This document shows positions 50,830 to 59,558 of a stretch of DNA of 64,000 nt, piece by piece; within the stretch, counting starts at the first letter, position 1, and each line of letters opens with the position of its first letter. The position numbers and the translations under genes are program-made. Source of the stretch: an uncultured Ruminococcus sp. (GTDB lineage: Bacteria > Bacillota > Clostridia > Oscillospirales > Acutalibacteraceae); NCBI GenBank assembly GCA_910585865.1, contig CAJUGO010000007.1, positions 1 through 64,000 on the forward strand. The letters run 5' to 3'. A model generated the notes under the pieces. It did no database searches. It was not told where the DNA came from and saw only the letters and a program-made list of their open reading frames with translations.

Positions 50830-52105
50830 ATTGCTTTTTAGACGAATACTGATAACTGCAATATCTATTCTTGCAGTTATTTATGTAGCTTATTTGCTAA
50901 TAAGCACCAATTTCAAGATATATCCTACTGAGAATGTAGTACAGGCAACAGTTACAGACAAAATATATACTAATGGCTTTATTATCAGAGATGAGACAAT
51001 TATTAATAATAACACTTCGGGGGTTTTATCATTTTCCGTATCTGACAGTGAAGAAGTTAGTGTCGGAGGAGAAATTGCCAAAGTATATTCAAATGAAAGT
51101 GATGCCGCTGCTCAGTCAAAAGCAAACGCCCTTGAAGTACAGCTTAATAATTTACAGTCACTGCAAAATAATAATACTATACGCAATATTGGAATAGATA
51201 CAATTAACAACAATATTAATAATAATATCGTAAATTTATTGAGCGGATTAAATAACAGGGATATGTTTACAGTTGATAAAAATCTGAATAACCTAGTTTA
51301 TTCTGTAAATCAACGACAGCTATTTACCGGAAAGATTAAGAATTTTGATTCTGAAATTGCAGAGTTGCAAACACAAATTAATACCCTTAGAGATTCTTCC
51401 GGCAAAAGTATTGACTCAATAAAAACTACAAAAGCAGGATATTTCTCCTCTCATTGTGACGGATATGAGAATGCAGTTGAATATTCAAATATAGATAAGC
51501 TTAAATTAGAAGACTTAAATAAATTAAACAAACACAATATTACTGAGAACGCTGCGGGAAAGATTGTAAGCAGTCTTAACTGGTATGTTGCATGTGAAGT
51601 TACTGCTGATGCTGCAACAAAACTATCTCTTTGGGAAGGACCTGCAACTGTATTGTTTTCTGATGCATCAACAGAGAGTATCCCTGCAGCAATAAAAAGA
51701 ATTCACCAGGAATCAAGGGACAGCAATGCACTGCTTATTCTTGAATGTAATTATATGGACAGTGATTTGATTGAGTCACGTCAGGAGCCGGTTGAAATTG
51801 GTCTTGGGACATATACCGGTCTTAGAATCAGCAAAAGAGCAATTCATGATGATTATGTAGAAAAAACAATTTATGATAATTCCGATAATCCCAAAATCGA
51901 AAAGAAAAAGGTGCAGGGTGTTTATGTGCTTCACGGCAGTGAAGTACAATTTAAACAGATTGCTATAATATATGCTGATGATGATTATGTTTTATGTAAT
52001 CCTGATCCTGAAGAAGGCGTACTGTTTAACGGAGTAACAGTTTCTTTATATGACCAGGTAATTCTTGAAGGAGATGATTTATATGACGGCAAGGTCATTA
52101 AGTGA
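50822..52105 (+). CDS. HlyD-like membrane fusion/adaptor protein
   Basis: The 427-residue product has one N-terminal membrane helix (about 7-27) and a large extracytoplasmic part. A barrel-sandwich (biotinyl/lipoyl-like) half (FIIRDETIINNNTSGVLSF..GGEIAKVYSN) is followed by a helical coiled-coil section (about 95-190), then a second hybrid half (ENAAGKIVSSLNWYVACEV) and a beta-barrel end. This is the HlyD/RND adaptor layout, but no pump gene is adjacent. It lies directly before yggS-sepF-divIVA, so a role in envelope or division is possible (inference). ATG 50822 overlaps the miaA stop. Confidence 0.75.
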   Translation: MDKLLFRRILITAISILAVIYVAYLLISTNFKIYPTENVVQATVTDKIYTNGFIIRDETIINNNTSGVLSFSVSDSEEVSVGGEIAKVYSNESDAAAQSKANALEVQLNNLQSLQNNNTIRNIGIDTINNNINNNIVNLLSGLNNRDMFTVDKNLNNLVYSVNQRQLFTGKIKNFDSEIAELQTQINTLRDSSGKSIDSIKTTKAGYFSSHCDGYENAVEYSNIDKLKLEDLNKLNKHNITENAAGKIVSSLNWYVACEVTADAATKLSLWEGPATVLFSDASTESIPAAIKRIHQESRDSNALLILECNYMDSDLIESRQEPVEIGLGTYTGLRISKRAIHDDYVEKTIYDNSDNPKIEKKKVQGVYVLHGSEVQFKQIAIIYADDDYVLCNPDPEEGVLFNGVTVSLYDQVILEGDDLYDGKVIK

Positions 52106-52796
52106 TGTTGAGTATAATTATAAGCTTATAAACGATCGCATTGCCGAGGCTGCGCTAAAGTCAGGAAGAAGCAGGGATGACATAACATTTCTTGCTGCTA
52201 CAAAAACAGTGGATGCTGATGTTATAAATCATGCTATTTCACTCGGGCTTGATCATATTGGCGAAAACAGGGTTCAGGAACTTCTTTCAAAATATGACGA
52301 CTACAATCTTGAAAGCTGTTCTCTGCAATTTATCGGTCATCTTCAAACTAATAAGGTTAGACAGATTATAGACAAGGTTGATTTGATTCAGTCAGTAGAT
52401 TCGCTAAAACTTGCTAATGAAATTTCAAAGCAATCTTTAAAAATTAATAAAAAAACAGATGTATTGATAGAGGTTAATATCGGCAAAGAGGAAAACAAGT
52501 CCGGCATTTTTCCTGAAATGCTTGAAGAATTGCTTTGTCAGATTTCTGAAATGGACGGTATTTCAGTTAAAGGGCTTATGGCAATACCTCCAATTTGTGA
52601 TACTTCACAGAAAATTTCTAAATTTTTTAATAATATGCATAATCTATTTATTGACATATCGCAAAAAAAATTAGATAATATAAGTATGACTATTCTTTCA
52701 ATGGGAATGTCTTCCGACTACTATGAGGCTATTTTGGAAGGAGCTAACATGGTTAGAATCGGTTCTTCATTATTTGGTGCAAGAAATTATATATAA
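52083..52796 (+). CDS. YggS/YlmE family PLP-binding protein
   Basis: This 237-residue alanine-racemase-fold protein is a PLP homeostasis factor (PLPBP). The PLP lysine is in LAATKTVD (about residue 36). GENRVQEL, QFIGHLQTNKVR, VLIEVNIGKEENKSGIF, LMAIPP, LSMGMSSDYYEAI and VRIGSSLFGAR are the classic motifs. ATG 52083 with AAGGAGATG upstream lies 23 bp inside the end of the HlyD-like gene. It corresponds to Bacillus ylmE, at the head of the sepF-divIVA block. Confidence 0.94.
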   Translation: MTARSLSDVEYNYKLINDRIAEAALKSGRSRDDITFLAATKTVDADVINHAISLGLDHIGENRVQELLSKYDDYNLESCSLQFIGHLQTNKVRQIIDKVDLIQSVDSLKLANEISKQSLKINKKTDVLIEVNIGKEENKSGIFPEMLEELLCQISEMDGISVKGLMAIPPICDTSQKISKFFNNMHNLFIDISQKKLDNISMTILSMGMSSDYYEAILEGANMVRIGSSLFGARNYI

Positions 52797-52817
52797 TTAT
52801 ATAGGAGGAAAATATAA

Positions 52818-53279
52818 ATGGCTGGTTTTGTTGATAAGTTTAAACGCATGTGGGATGCTCCTGATGATGAGTATGAGTATGATGAGTACGGTTATGCTGA
52901 TGAAGGTGCAGATGACGGATATAATGACGAGCCCGTAAGAGAAAATAAAGAAAGAGATATGGGCGGCAGAAATAAAGTTGTGAACATAAATGCAACGGCA
53001 AAACTTCAGGTAGGAATTTTTAAACCTGAGCGTTTTGGTGAAGAAACACGTTCTATTGCAGATGAGCTTATGAAGACACATACAGTGGTTCTTAATCTCG
53101 AAGACACTAATAAGGATATGGCAAGAAGAATTCTTGATTTTTTGAGCGGTGTTGCGTATGCTAACCGTGGTAAAATTAAACGTGTGGCAACTAATACCTA
53201 TATCATTATTCCAAGTAATGTTGATCTTACAGGTGACGATTTACTTGATGAGTTAGAGAACAGCGGTGTATACTTCTGA
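52818..53279 (+). CDS. sepF: Cell division protein SepF
   Basis: SepF (153 residues) anchors FtsZ to the membrane and shapes the septum in Gram-positive bacteria. The N-terminal amphipathic helix AGFVDKFKRMWD would bind membrane. A very acidic Tyr/Asp/Glu linker (about 15-45) leads to the SepF core (about 65-150, KPERFGEETRSIADELM, VVLNLEDTNKDMARRILDFLSGVAYA). The RBS is AGGAGG. The ylmH gene overlaps its 3' end by 14 bp; the usual ylmG (YggT) between them is missing. Confidence 0.95.
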   Translation: MAGFVDKFKRMWDAPDDEYEYDEYGYADEGADDGYNDEPVRENKERDMGGRNKVVNINATAKLQVGIFKPERFGEETRSIADELMKTHTVVLNLEDTNKDMARRILDFLSGVAYANRGKIKRVATNTYIIIPSNVDLTGDDLLDELENSGVYF

Positions 53280-54015
53280 TATTGACAGACAGCTTTTTTC
53301 AAAAATAGATGATGGCATTGAACTTTGCTGTATACGTCAAAAACCGTATTTTATCTTTTTTATGAGTGAACGCAAGCAATATATTGCACAGCAGTATTTA
53401 AAATCTGTCGGTTTTGATAATTATACTTTTTTTGGCGGTTATGAAAACAGTGAAAGAAAAATGCTTGGTTTATTTTTTAATGATAAAGACATAAAATGTT
53501 TTCCAATATATGCAATAGAATTTTCTTTTCGGAATTGTGATAAGCTTAACCACAGAGATTTTCTTGGTGCTTTGATGTCGCTTGGCATAGAGCGTGATAC
53601 AATCGGAGATATTCTTATTGAGGACGGTAGATGTATTGTTTTTGTCAGAGAAGAACTCAAGGATTATATTACTTCACAAGTTTTTAAAATAGGAAATGTC
53701 GGAGTCAAAGTAAATATAGCTGATCTTTCAAAACTTCCGCAGGGAAGAGGAATGATTGAGAACAATTATGTTGTTTCATCTTTAAGGCTTGACAATATTG
53801 TTGCCGCTGTATGTAAGATTTCCCGTGAGAAAACAAGATCAATGATTTTGTCGGGAAATGTCTGCGTAAATTACTCAGAAGTGAAAAATGTCAGTTTTAA
53901 TTTGAAGCCGGATGATATATTCACAATACGGGGAAAAGGTAAATTTATTTTAAGCGGTATTCTCGGCAACACCGGCAAAGGGCGGCTTAGAATTTCGGTA
54001 ATATATTTTAGATAA
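53266..54015 (+). CDS. ylmH: S4-domain RNA-binding protein YlmH
   Basis: This 249-residue product has an N-terminal YlmH-specific domain (about 1-170) with AQQYLKSVGFDNYTFFGGYENSER-like sequence and GALMSLGIERDTIGDI. A C-terminal S4 domain (about 180-240, LRLDNIVAAVCKISREKTRSMILSGNVCVNY) follows. YlmH binds stalled 50S subunits and takes part in ribosome quality control in Bacillus. The start is GTG 53266 within the sepF 3' end; the ribosome site is weak, so coupling to sepF translation is likely. Confidence 0.92.
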   Translation: MYTSDIDRQLFSKIDDGIELCCIRQKPYFIFFMSERKQYIAQQYLKSVGFDNYTFFGGYENSERKMLGLFFNDKDIKCFPIYAIEFSFRNCDKLNHRDFLGALMSLGIERDTIGDILIEDGRCIVFVREELKDYITSQVFKIGNVGVKVNIADLSKLPQGRGMIENNYVVSSLRLDNIVAAVCKISREKTRSMILSGNVCVNYSEVKNVSFNLKPDDIFTIRGKGKFILSGILGNTGKGRLRISVIYFR

Positions 54016-54028
54016 GGAGTGTAGGTAA

Positions 54029-54697
54029 ATGCTTACAATTGATGAAATTAAAAATATCAGCTTTAGAAAAGCAACGCTCAACGGCGGATACAGGGCTGAG
54101 GATGTTAATACATTTATTGACGATGTAATTGTGACCTTTGAGCAGCTTAAAAAGGAGAAAACAAATCTTGTACATAAAATCGATGTTCTGGCTACAAGAG
54201 TTGAGCAGTACAGAGCTGACGAGGAAACTGTACGAAATGCCCTTCTTGCTTCACAAAAGGTGTCTGATGCCTGTGTCAGAGAGGCAAAGGAAAAGGCAGC
54301 AAAAATTATCCGTGAAGCAGAATCTAAGGCTCAGGCTTTGCTTATCGATGCAAATAAAATGACAGCTGCTGAAAAAGAAAAATACCTACAGCTTCAATCT
54401 GATGCAGCAGAGTTAAGAAATGAACTGATATCACTTTACAGCAAACATATTAAAACAATTGATGAATTCCCTTCTGTTTCTGATGTTGAGAAAGCAAAAG
54501 ATGAATTAGATAAAAAATATCCAACAGAAGAAGTTGTTTCTTCTTCTGTTGAGTCTGTACCTGAAGATGATGTTAAAATAGCAAATACTGTTGAAACAAC
54601 TGAGTCTGTTACTTTGGAAAATGAATCTTCACCTAAACGTCAAAGCAAATTCAGCCATCTTAAATTTGGCGATAATTACGATGTTTCAGCTGACTAA
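54029..54697 (+). CDS. divIVA: DivIVA family protein
   Basis: DivIVA (222 residues) is a coiled-coil protein that senses negative membrane curvature at poles and septa. The N-terminal membrane-binding domain (ITIDEIKN-like start with FRKATLNGGYRAEDVNTFIDDV, about 8-35) is followed by coiled coil (about 35-135) and a low-complexity acidic/Ser tail (about 150-222) that is not conserved in the family. The RBS is AAGGAGT. It follows ylmH by 13 bp and precedes ileS, the standard Firmicutes order. Confidence 0.93.
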   Translation: MLTIDEIKNISFRKATLNGGYRAEDVNTFIDDVIVTFEQLKKEKTNLVHKIDVLATRVEQYRADEETVRNALLASQKVSDACVREAKEKAAKIIREAESKAQALLIDANKMTAAEKEKYLQLQSDAAELRNELISLYSKHIKTIDEFPSVSDVEKAKDELDKKYPTEEVVSSSVESVPEDDVKIANTVETTESVTLENESSPKRQSKFSHLKFGDNYDVSAD

Positions 54698-54734
54698 TTA
54701 AGAAAAAATACAGTTATTGGAGAGAGTAAATAAA

Positions 54735-57500
54735 ATGTCCCAAGATTATAATTCTACACTTAATCTTCCGAAAACCGAGTTTCCTATGAGAGCAGGACTT
54801 CCAAAGAGTGAACCTGTTACTTTGAAAAATTGGGAAGACGAAAAGCTTTATGAAAATTTAATGAAATTGAATGAAGGTAAGCCATTATTTGTATTGCATG
54901 ACGGTCCTCCTTATGCGAATGGCGACATACATCTGGGTCACGCATTAAATAAAATATTAAAGGATTTTATTGTCAGATACAAGAATATGGCAGGCTTTAA
55001 AGCTCCTTATGTTCCGGGTTGGGATACGCACGGATTGCCTACGGAGCTTAAGGCAAGACAAAAAGCCGGTGTTGGCAATTCTGCGGAAATTTCTATTGTT
55101 GAATTAAGAAAGATGTGTGAAGAATTTGTTAACGGCTATATTGATGACCAGCGTTCACAGTTTAAAAGATTAGGTATAATCGGTGAGTGGGATAATCCAT
55201 ATATTACGCTTAATCCTGAGTTTGAAGCTGAACAAATCAGAGTATTTGCTGAGATGGCTTCAAAAGGATATATTTATAAAGGTTTGAAGCCGGTTTATTG
55301 GTGCCCTGAATGTAAAACAGCACTTGCAGAAGCAGAAATTGAGTATGCAGAAGATCCTTGCTTTTCTATCTATGTGAAGTTTAAAACCAAAGACGATAAA
55401 GGCGTATTTTCTGCAATGGGTATTGATCCGTCAAAAGTAAGCTTTGTTATTTGGACAACTACTACATGGACACTTCCTGCCAATGTTGCTATTTGTGTCG
55501 GTCCAAGGTTTGAGTATTCTATCATTAAAACAGGCGATGAATATCTTGTTATGGCTACTGACTTATTTAAGTCTGCTCTTGAAGTTGCTGAAATTACAGA
55601 TTATGAAGTTGTTGCTACAGTTAAAGGCAGTGAACTTGAATATATTACAGCTGCTCATCCGTTCCTTGACAGAGAATCTCTTGTGATTGTTGGTGAGCAT
55701 GTTACACTTGAAAGTGGTACAGGGTGCGTACATACAGCTCCGGGTCATGGTGTTGATGACTACAATGTATGTCTTAATTATCCTGATATTCCTGTTATTT
55801 GTCCTGTCGATTCTAATGGTGTATTAACAGAAGAAGCAGGTCAGTTTGCCGGATTGACTACAAATGAGGCAAATAAGAATATTGCTGCATACCTTGATGA
55901 AGAGGGGTCACTCTTTGCTTTAAAGAAAATTGTTCATCAGTATCCGCATTGCTGGAGATGTAAAACACCTATTCTTTTCAGAGCCACCGATCAATGGTTC
56001 TGTTCAGTTGATGACTTCAAAGATGAAGCTGTTGATGCAATTAATAATGTCGAATGGATTCCCGCGTGGGGTCGCGACAGAATTACCAATATGGTAAGGG
56101 AAAGAAAAGACTGGTGTATTTCTCGTCAAAGAAAATGGGGAGTTCCGATTCCTATTTTCTTCTGTAAGGAATGCGGAGAAGCCCATATTAACAGAGATGC
56201 GATGATGGCTGTTGCCGATTTGTTTGAAAAAGAAGGCTCAAATGCATGGTATAACCATAGTGCAAAAGAAATTTTGCCTGAAGGTACCAAATGCGAAAAA
56301 TGCGGATGTACGGATTTTGAAAAAGAAAAAGACATTATGGATGTTTGGTTTGACAGTGGTTCATCACATACTGCTGTGGTAAAAAAACGCAGTGCTCTTG
56401 AATTTCCTGCTGACCTTTATCTTGAGGGTAATGATCAATACAGAGGATGGTTCCAATCATCACTTCTTACTTCTGTTGCAACTACCGGTGAAGCACCGTA
56501 CAAGACAGTTCTTACGCATGGAATGATTCTTGATGACGAGTCAAGAAAAATGAGTAAATCACTTGGAAATGGTATCAGCCCGCAGGATGTTATCAAACAG
56601 TATGGTGCAGATGTGTTAAGGTTATGGGTAGCTTCGACTGACTATCAGACTGATGTTCATATTTCAAACAACATTTTAAAACAGCTTTCTGAAGCATATA
56701 GAAAAATCAGAAATACTGCTAGATATATTCTGGGCAACCTTTCAGATTTTAATCCTGATAATGATATGGTTGAGCTTGATAAGCTTATGCCAATAGATAA
56801 ATGGGCTATAACCAAATTAAACGCTCTTATTGATAAGGTTATTGAATCATATGATAAATATGAATTTCATATGGTATATCACAGTATTCATAATTTCTGT
56901 GTTGTAGATATGTCAAATTTTTATCTTGATGTATTAAAAGACAGATTATATACTGAAAAGTCAGACAGTAGTTCAAGAAGAGCTGCTCAAACAGCAATTT
57001 ACCTGATTTTAGACGCAATGACAAAGATGATGGCTCCGATTCTGGCATACACATCAGATGAAATATGGAAATATATGCCCCACTCTTCGGAAAATAATGC
57101 TGAACATGTTATTTTTAATGAAATGCCTGATAAAGTTAATTTATCTGTAAATGATGAATTTATAGCATTTTGGGATAAAATCCACGAACTCAGAGATGCG
57201 GTTAAAAAATCGCTTGAAGCATATATTAAAGATAAATTAATTAAAAGTTCGCTTGAAGCAAAAATTATACTTTCAGCAGGCGGCAGTATGCTTGAATTTC
57301 TCAGAAAAGCCGAATCTGAACTTTGTGCGGCATTTATAGTCTCTGATATTGAAATAGTTGACAATGGCGGTGAACTTGAGATTTCTGTAACAAAAGCAGA
57401 AGGAGAAAAATGCGAACGCTGTTGGTCAATAAGCAAGACAGTCGGAGCTAACAGTGAACATCCAACAATTTGTTCTCGTTGCTGTGATAATTTAAAATAA
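54735..57500 (+). CDS. ileS: Isoleucine--tRNA ligase
   Basis: Class I synthetase of 921 residues, typical for Firmicutes. The HIGH motif is HLGH in GPPYANGDIHLGHALNK (about 57-73), the editing domain has TTTTWTLPANVA and GTGCVHTAPGHG, the KMSKS motif is KMSKSLGN (about 601), and the C-terminal zinc ribbon is CERCW..CSRC (about 897-917). It has two further cysteine pairs near 465-530 (CKECGEAH, CEKCGCTD). ATG 54735 is preferred over the upstream in-frame TTG. Only 37 bp lie between divIVA and ileS, so the T-box leader common before ileS is absent. Confidence 0.97.
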   Translation: MSQDYNSTLNLPKTEFPMRAGLPKSEPVTLKNWEDEKLYENLMKLNEGKPLFVLHDGPPYANGDIHLGHALNKILKDFIVRYKNMAGFKAPYVPGWDTHGLPTELKARQKAGVGNSAEISIVELRKMCEEFVNGYIDDQRSQFKRLGIIGEWDNPYITLNPEFEAEQIRVFAEMASKGYIYKGLKPVYWCPECKTALAEAEIEYAEDPCFSIYVKFKTKDDKGVFSAMGIDPSKVSFVIWTTTTWTLPANVAICVGPRFEYSIIKTGDEYLVMATDLFKSALEVAEITDYEVVATVKGSELEYITAAHPFLDRESLVIVGEHVTLESGTGCVHTAPGHGVDDYNVCLNYPDIPVICPVDSNGVLTEEAGQFAGLTTNEANKNIAAYLDEEGSLFALKKIVHQYPHCWRCKTPILFRATDQWFCSVDDFKDEAVDAINNVEWIPAWGRDRITNMVRERKDWCISRQRKWGVPIPIFFCKECGEAHINRDAMMAVADLFEKEGSNAWYNHSAKEILPEGTKCEKCGCTDFEKEKDIMDVWFDSGSSHTAVVKKRSALEFPADLYLEGNDQYRGWFQSSLLTSVATTGEAPYKTVLTHGMILDDESRKMSKSLGNGISPQDVIKQYGADVLRLWVASTDYQTDVHISNNILKQLSEAYRKIRNTARYILGNLSDFNPDNDMVELDKLMPIDKWAITKLNALIDKVIESYDKYEFHMVYHSIHNFCVVDMSNFYLDVLKDRLYTEKSDSSSRRAAQTAIYLILDAMTKMMAPILAYTSDEIWKYMPHSSENNAEHVIFNEMPDKVNLSVNDEFIAFWDKIHELRDAVKKSLEAYIKDKLIKSSLEAKIILSAGGSMLEFLRKAESELCAAFIVSDIEIVDNGGELEISVTKAEGEKCERCWSISKTVGANSEHPTICSRCCDNLK

Positions 57501-57525
57501 AAATAACATAATTATAAACTATTAT

Positions 57526-57553
57526 AAATCGGTGTGATTTTACGCACCGATTT
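57526..57553 (+). terminator. Hairpin between ileS and lspA
   Basis: An 11-bp stem AAATCGGTGTG/CGCACCGATTT (one G-T pair) surrounds the loop ATTTTA. There is no clear T run (ATGTATTGG follows), and the lspA ribosome site begins 8 nt later. It could be a weak terminator or an mRNA-stabilising hairpin. Confidence 0.45.
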
Positions 57554-57569
57554 ATGTATTGGAGGTTTT

Positions 57570-58046
57570 ATGCCGTTTATTGCTATTTTATTCGGTGCCC
57601 TTATTGCAATTGCTGATCAAGTTATAAAATATTTTGTTGCTTCTTATCTACAACCGGTAGGCTCAGTTGTGGTAATTGATAATTTTTTTAAGCTTACATA
57701 TGTAGAAAACAGAGGTGTAGCTTTCGGTATGTTTTCTGATATGAAATGGCTTTTTATAATTTTAACTTCTATACTGCTTATAATAATAATTTATATTATG
57801 TTTAAAAAGAAACCGCATAACAAGATGTTCTATATTTCAGCTTCCCTTATTATAGGAGGGGGTATAGGAAATCTTATTGACCGTATTTTTTATGGATATG
57901 TTATAGATTATCTCAGTATATCATTTTTTCCGCCTGTGTGTAATTTTGCTGATTATTGCATTACAGCAGGTACGGTATTGTTTATTGTTTATATTTTATT
58001 TTTCTCAAACTTTGTAAGTTCTGACAAAAAGAAAGGGAAAACATAA
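57570..58046 (+). CDS. lspA: Lipoprotein signal peptidase (signal peptidase II)
   Basis: This 158-residue aspartyl protease with four membrane segments cleaves prolipoproteins such as the two encoded early in the window. Conserved regions are IADQVIKYF, ENRGVAFGMF, GGGIGNLIDRIFYGYVIDYL with the first catalytic Asp, and FNADY-type NFADYCITAG with the second. ATG 57570 has GGAGG 5 nt before it. It is followed directly by rluD, as in Bacillus lspA-ylyB. Confidence 0.96.
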   Translation: MPFIAILFGALIAIADQVIKYFVASYLQPVGSVVVIDNFFKLTYVENRGVAFGMFSDMKWLFIILTSILLIIIIYIMFKKKPHNKMFYISASLIIGGGIGNLIDRIFYGYVIDYLSISFFPPVCNFADYCITAGTVLFIVYILFFSNFVSSDKKKGKT

Positions 58047-58964
58047 ATGACTGAACATAAACTTATTTCTGTTTCTGACGGCACAAGGATTGATAAGTAT
58101 ATTTCAGAGGCGAATATTGGACTTTCACGTTCAGGTGCAGTTAACCTTATTGATAAGGGTTCTGTCTTGATAAACGGAAAAAAAACTTTAAAGAACTATA
58201 AGTTAAAAATTAATGATGAAATAAAAATATTTATCCCCGATCCGGTTGCTTACGAGGCTAAAGCGGAAAATATACTGCTTGATATTGTATACGAAGATAA
58301 TGATCTTCTTATTGTTAATAAGAAGAAAGGAATGGTGGTTCATCCAGCTGCGGGCAATTACGAAGGAACACTAGTGAATGCTTTGCTTTATCATTGCGGC
58401 AGCAGTTTGTCGGGAATCAACGGAGTTTTGCGTCCTGGCATTGTACACAGAATTGATAAAGATACAAGCGGGCTTCTTATTGTAGCAAAAAATGATTTTT
58501 CTCATGCACGACTTGCCGAACAGATAAAAGAACATACCTTTACACGCGAGTATGAAGCGATAGTAAGTGGCAATATAAAAGATGACAGCGGTACAATAGA
58601 CGCTCCTATTGGAAGAAATCCTAATGATAGAAAAAAGATGTGCGTAACTGCGAAAAACAGTAAGAATGCAGTTACTCATTACTTTGTACTTGCGAGATAT
58701 AAAGGTTACACTCATATAAAGTGTAAATTAGAAACAGGAAGAACTCATCAAATTAGGGTGCATATGGCTTATTTAGGTCATCCTGTTTCGGGTGACAAAG
58801 TTTATGGTATAAAAAATGAAAAAGTCAGTTTTGCCGGACAATGCCTTCATGCCCGCAAAATTGGCTTTATACACCCCGCAACAGAAAAATACATGGAGTT
58901 TATATCTGATTTGCCTGAGTATTTTAGCGATTATTTAAATAAGCTTGGTAAAATTAGCAAGTAA
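58047..58964 (+). CDS. RluA/RluD family pseudouridine synthase
   Basis: The 305-residue product has an N-terminal S4 domain (about 10-70, RIDKYISEANIGLSRSGAVNLI) and a RluA-type catalytic domain. The catalytic aspartate is in HRIDKDTSGLLIVAKN (about residue 138). KMCVTAKNSKNAVTHY and CKLETGRTHQIRVHMAYLGHPVSGDKVYG complete the family pattern. It modifies uridines in 23S rRNA (RluD type) but the exact sites cannot be assigned. The ATG adjoins the lspA stop directly. It is the last gene of the miaB-to-rluD run. Confidence 0.93.
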   Translation: MTEHKLISVSDGTRIDKYISEANIGLSRSGAVNLIDKGSVLINGKKTLKNYKLKINDEIKIFIPDPVAYEAKAENILLDIVYEDNDLLIVNKKKGMVVHPAAGNYEGTLVNALLYHCGSSLSGINGVLRPGIVHRIDKDTSGLLIVAKNDFSHARLAEQIKEHTFTREYEAIVSGNIKDDSGTIDAPIGRNPNDRKKMCVTAKNSKNAVTHYFVLARYKGYTHIKCKLETGRTHQIRVHMAYLGHPVSGDKVYGIKNEKVSFAGQCLHARKIGFIHPATEKYMEFISDLPEYFSDYLNKLGKISK

Positions 58965-58987
58965 ATTTAAAATTTTCAAAAAAAGTA

Positions 58988-59016
58988 TTGCATTATTATT
59001 CTATTTGTGATACTAT
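58988..59016 (+). promoter_or_regulatory. Promoter of rplS
   Basis: TTGCAT (58988-58993) and TACTAT (59011-59016) with a 17-bp spacer start a leader of about 110 nt before rplS. Confidence 0.55.
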
Positions 59017-59024
59017 ATATAAGC

Positions 59025-59115
59025 ATTTGAAACTGTCGTTACTCTCGACGAAGTTCAAATAACGGCATTGCCGTCATTTTGATGAGATATTCCGCTGCTG
59101 TATAGTAAGAATATC
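59025..59115 (+). promoter_or_regulatory. Structured L19-type leader of rplS
   Basis: Three hairpins can be drawn. The first is ATTTGAAACT with AGTTCAAAT (59025-59060), one bulge, enclosing GTCG/CGAC. The second is ACGGC-ATT-GCCGT (59062-59074). The third is GATATTC with GAATATC (59086-59115), ending 10 nt before the Shine-Dalgarno. L19 leaders are known in Firmicutes; assignment to that family is by context and needs a covariance model. Confidence 0.5.
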
Positions 59116-59136
59116 AAAAAAATTAGGAGGATAAAA

Positions 59137-59484
59137 ATGGACGCATTAAAGACTATTGCTGCCGGTTCGGTTAAGGAAACTACTCCGAAATTCAGCATAG
59201 GTGATACTGTTAAGGTATCAGTTAACATTCGCGAAGGCGAAAGAGAAAGAATTCAGATGTTTGAGGGTACTGTTATTGCTAAAAGAGGCAGTGGAGTAGC
59301 TGAAACATTTACTGTAAGACGCGTAGCTTACGGTGTTGGTGTTGAAAGAGTGTTCCCGCTTCATTCACCCAATGTAAAAGACGTGCAGGTTGTTCGTTAC
59401 GGTAAAGTACGCAGAAGCAAGCTTTATTATCTCCGTGACAGAGTTGGTAAGGCTGCTAAGGTTAAAGAGCAAATTCGCAAGTAA
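59137..59484 (+). CDS. rplS: 50S ribosomal protein L19
   Basis: Ribosomal protein L19, 115 residues, at the 30S-50S interface. Typical strings: GDTVKVSVNIREGERERIQMFEGTV-type region, TFTVRRVAYGVGVERVFPLHSP, and KLYYLRDRVGKAAKVKE at the C-terminus. AGGAGG lies 6 nt before ATG 59137. It is monocistronic between its own promoter with leader and a strong terminator. Confidence 0.97.
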   Translation: MDALKTIAAGSVKETTPKFSIGDTVKVSVNIREGERERIQMFEGTVIAKRGSGVAETFTVRRVAYGVGVERVFPLHSPNVKDVQVVRYGKVRRSKLYYLRDRVGKAAKVKEQIRK

Positions 59485-59501
59485 TTCTCTAACATACTAT
59501 G

Positions 59502-59526
59502 AAAGGGACTTTTTAAGTCCCTTTTT
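59502..59526 (+). terminator. Terminator of rplS
   Basis: The stem AAAGGGACTT/AAGTCCCTTT closes on a very short T-rich loop (59502-59523), with further T residues beyond. Confidence 0.88.
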
Positions 59527-59558
59527 TACTATCTTACTTATTTCAGCAGGTGAATAAA

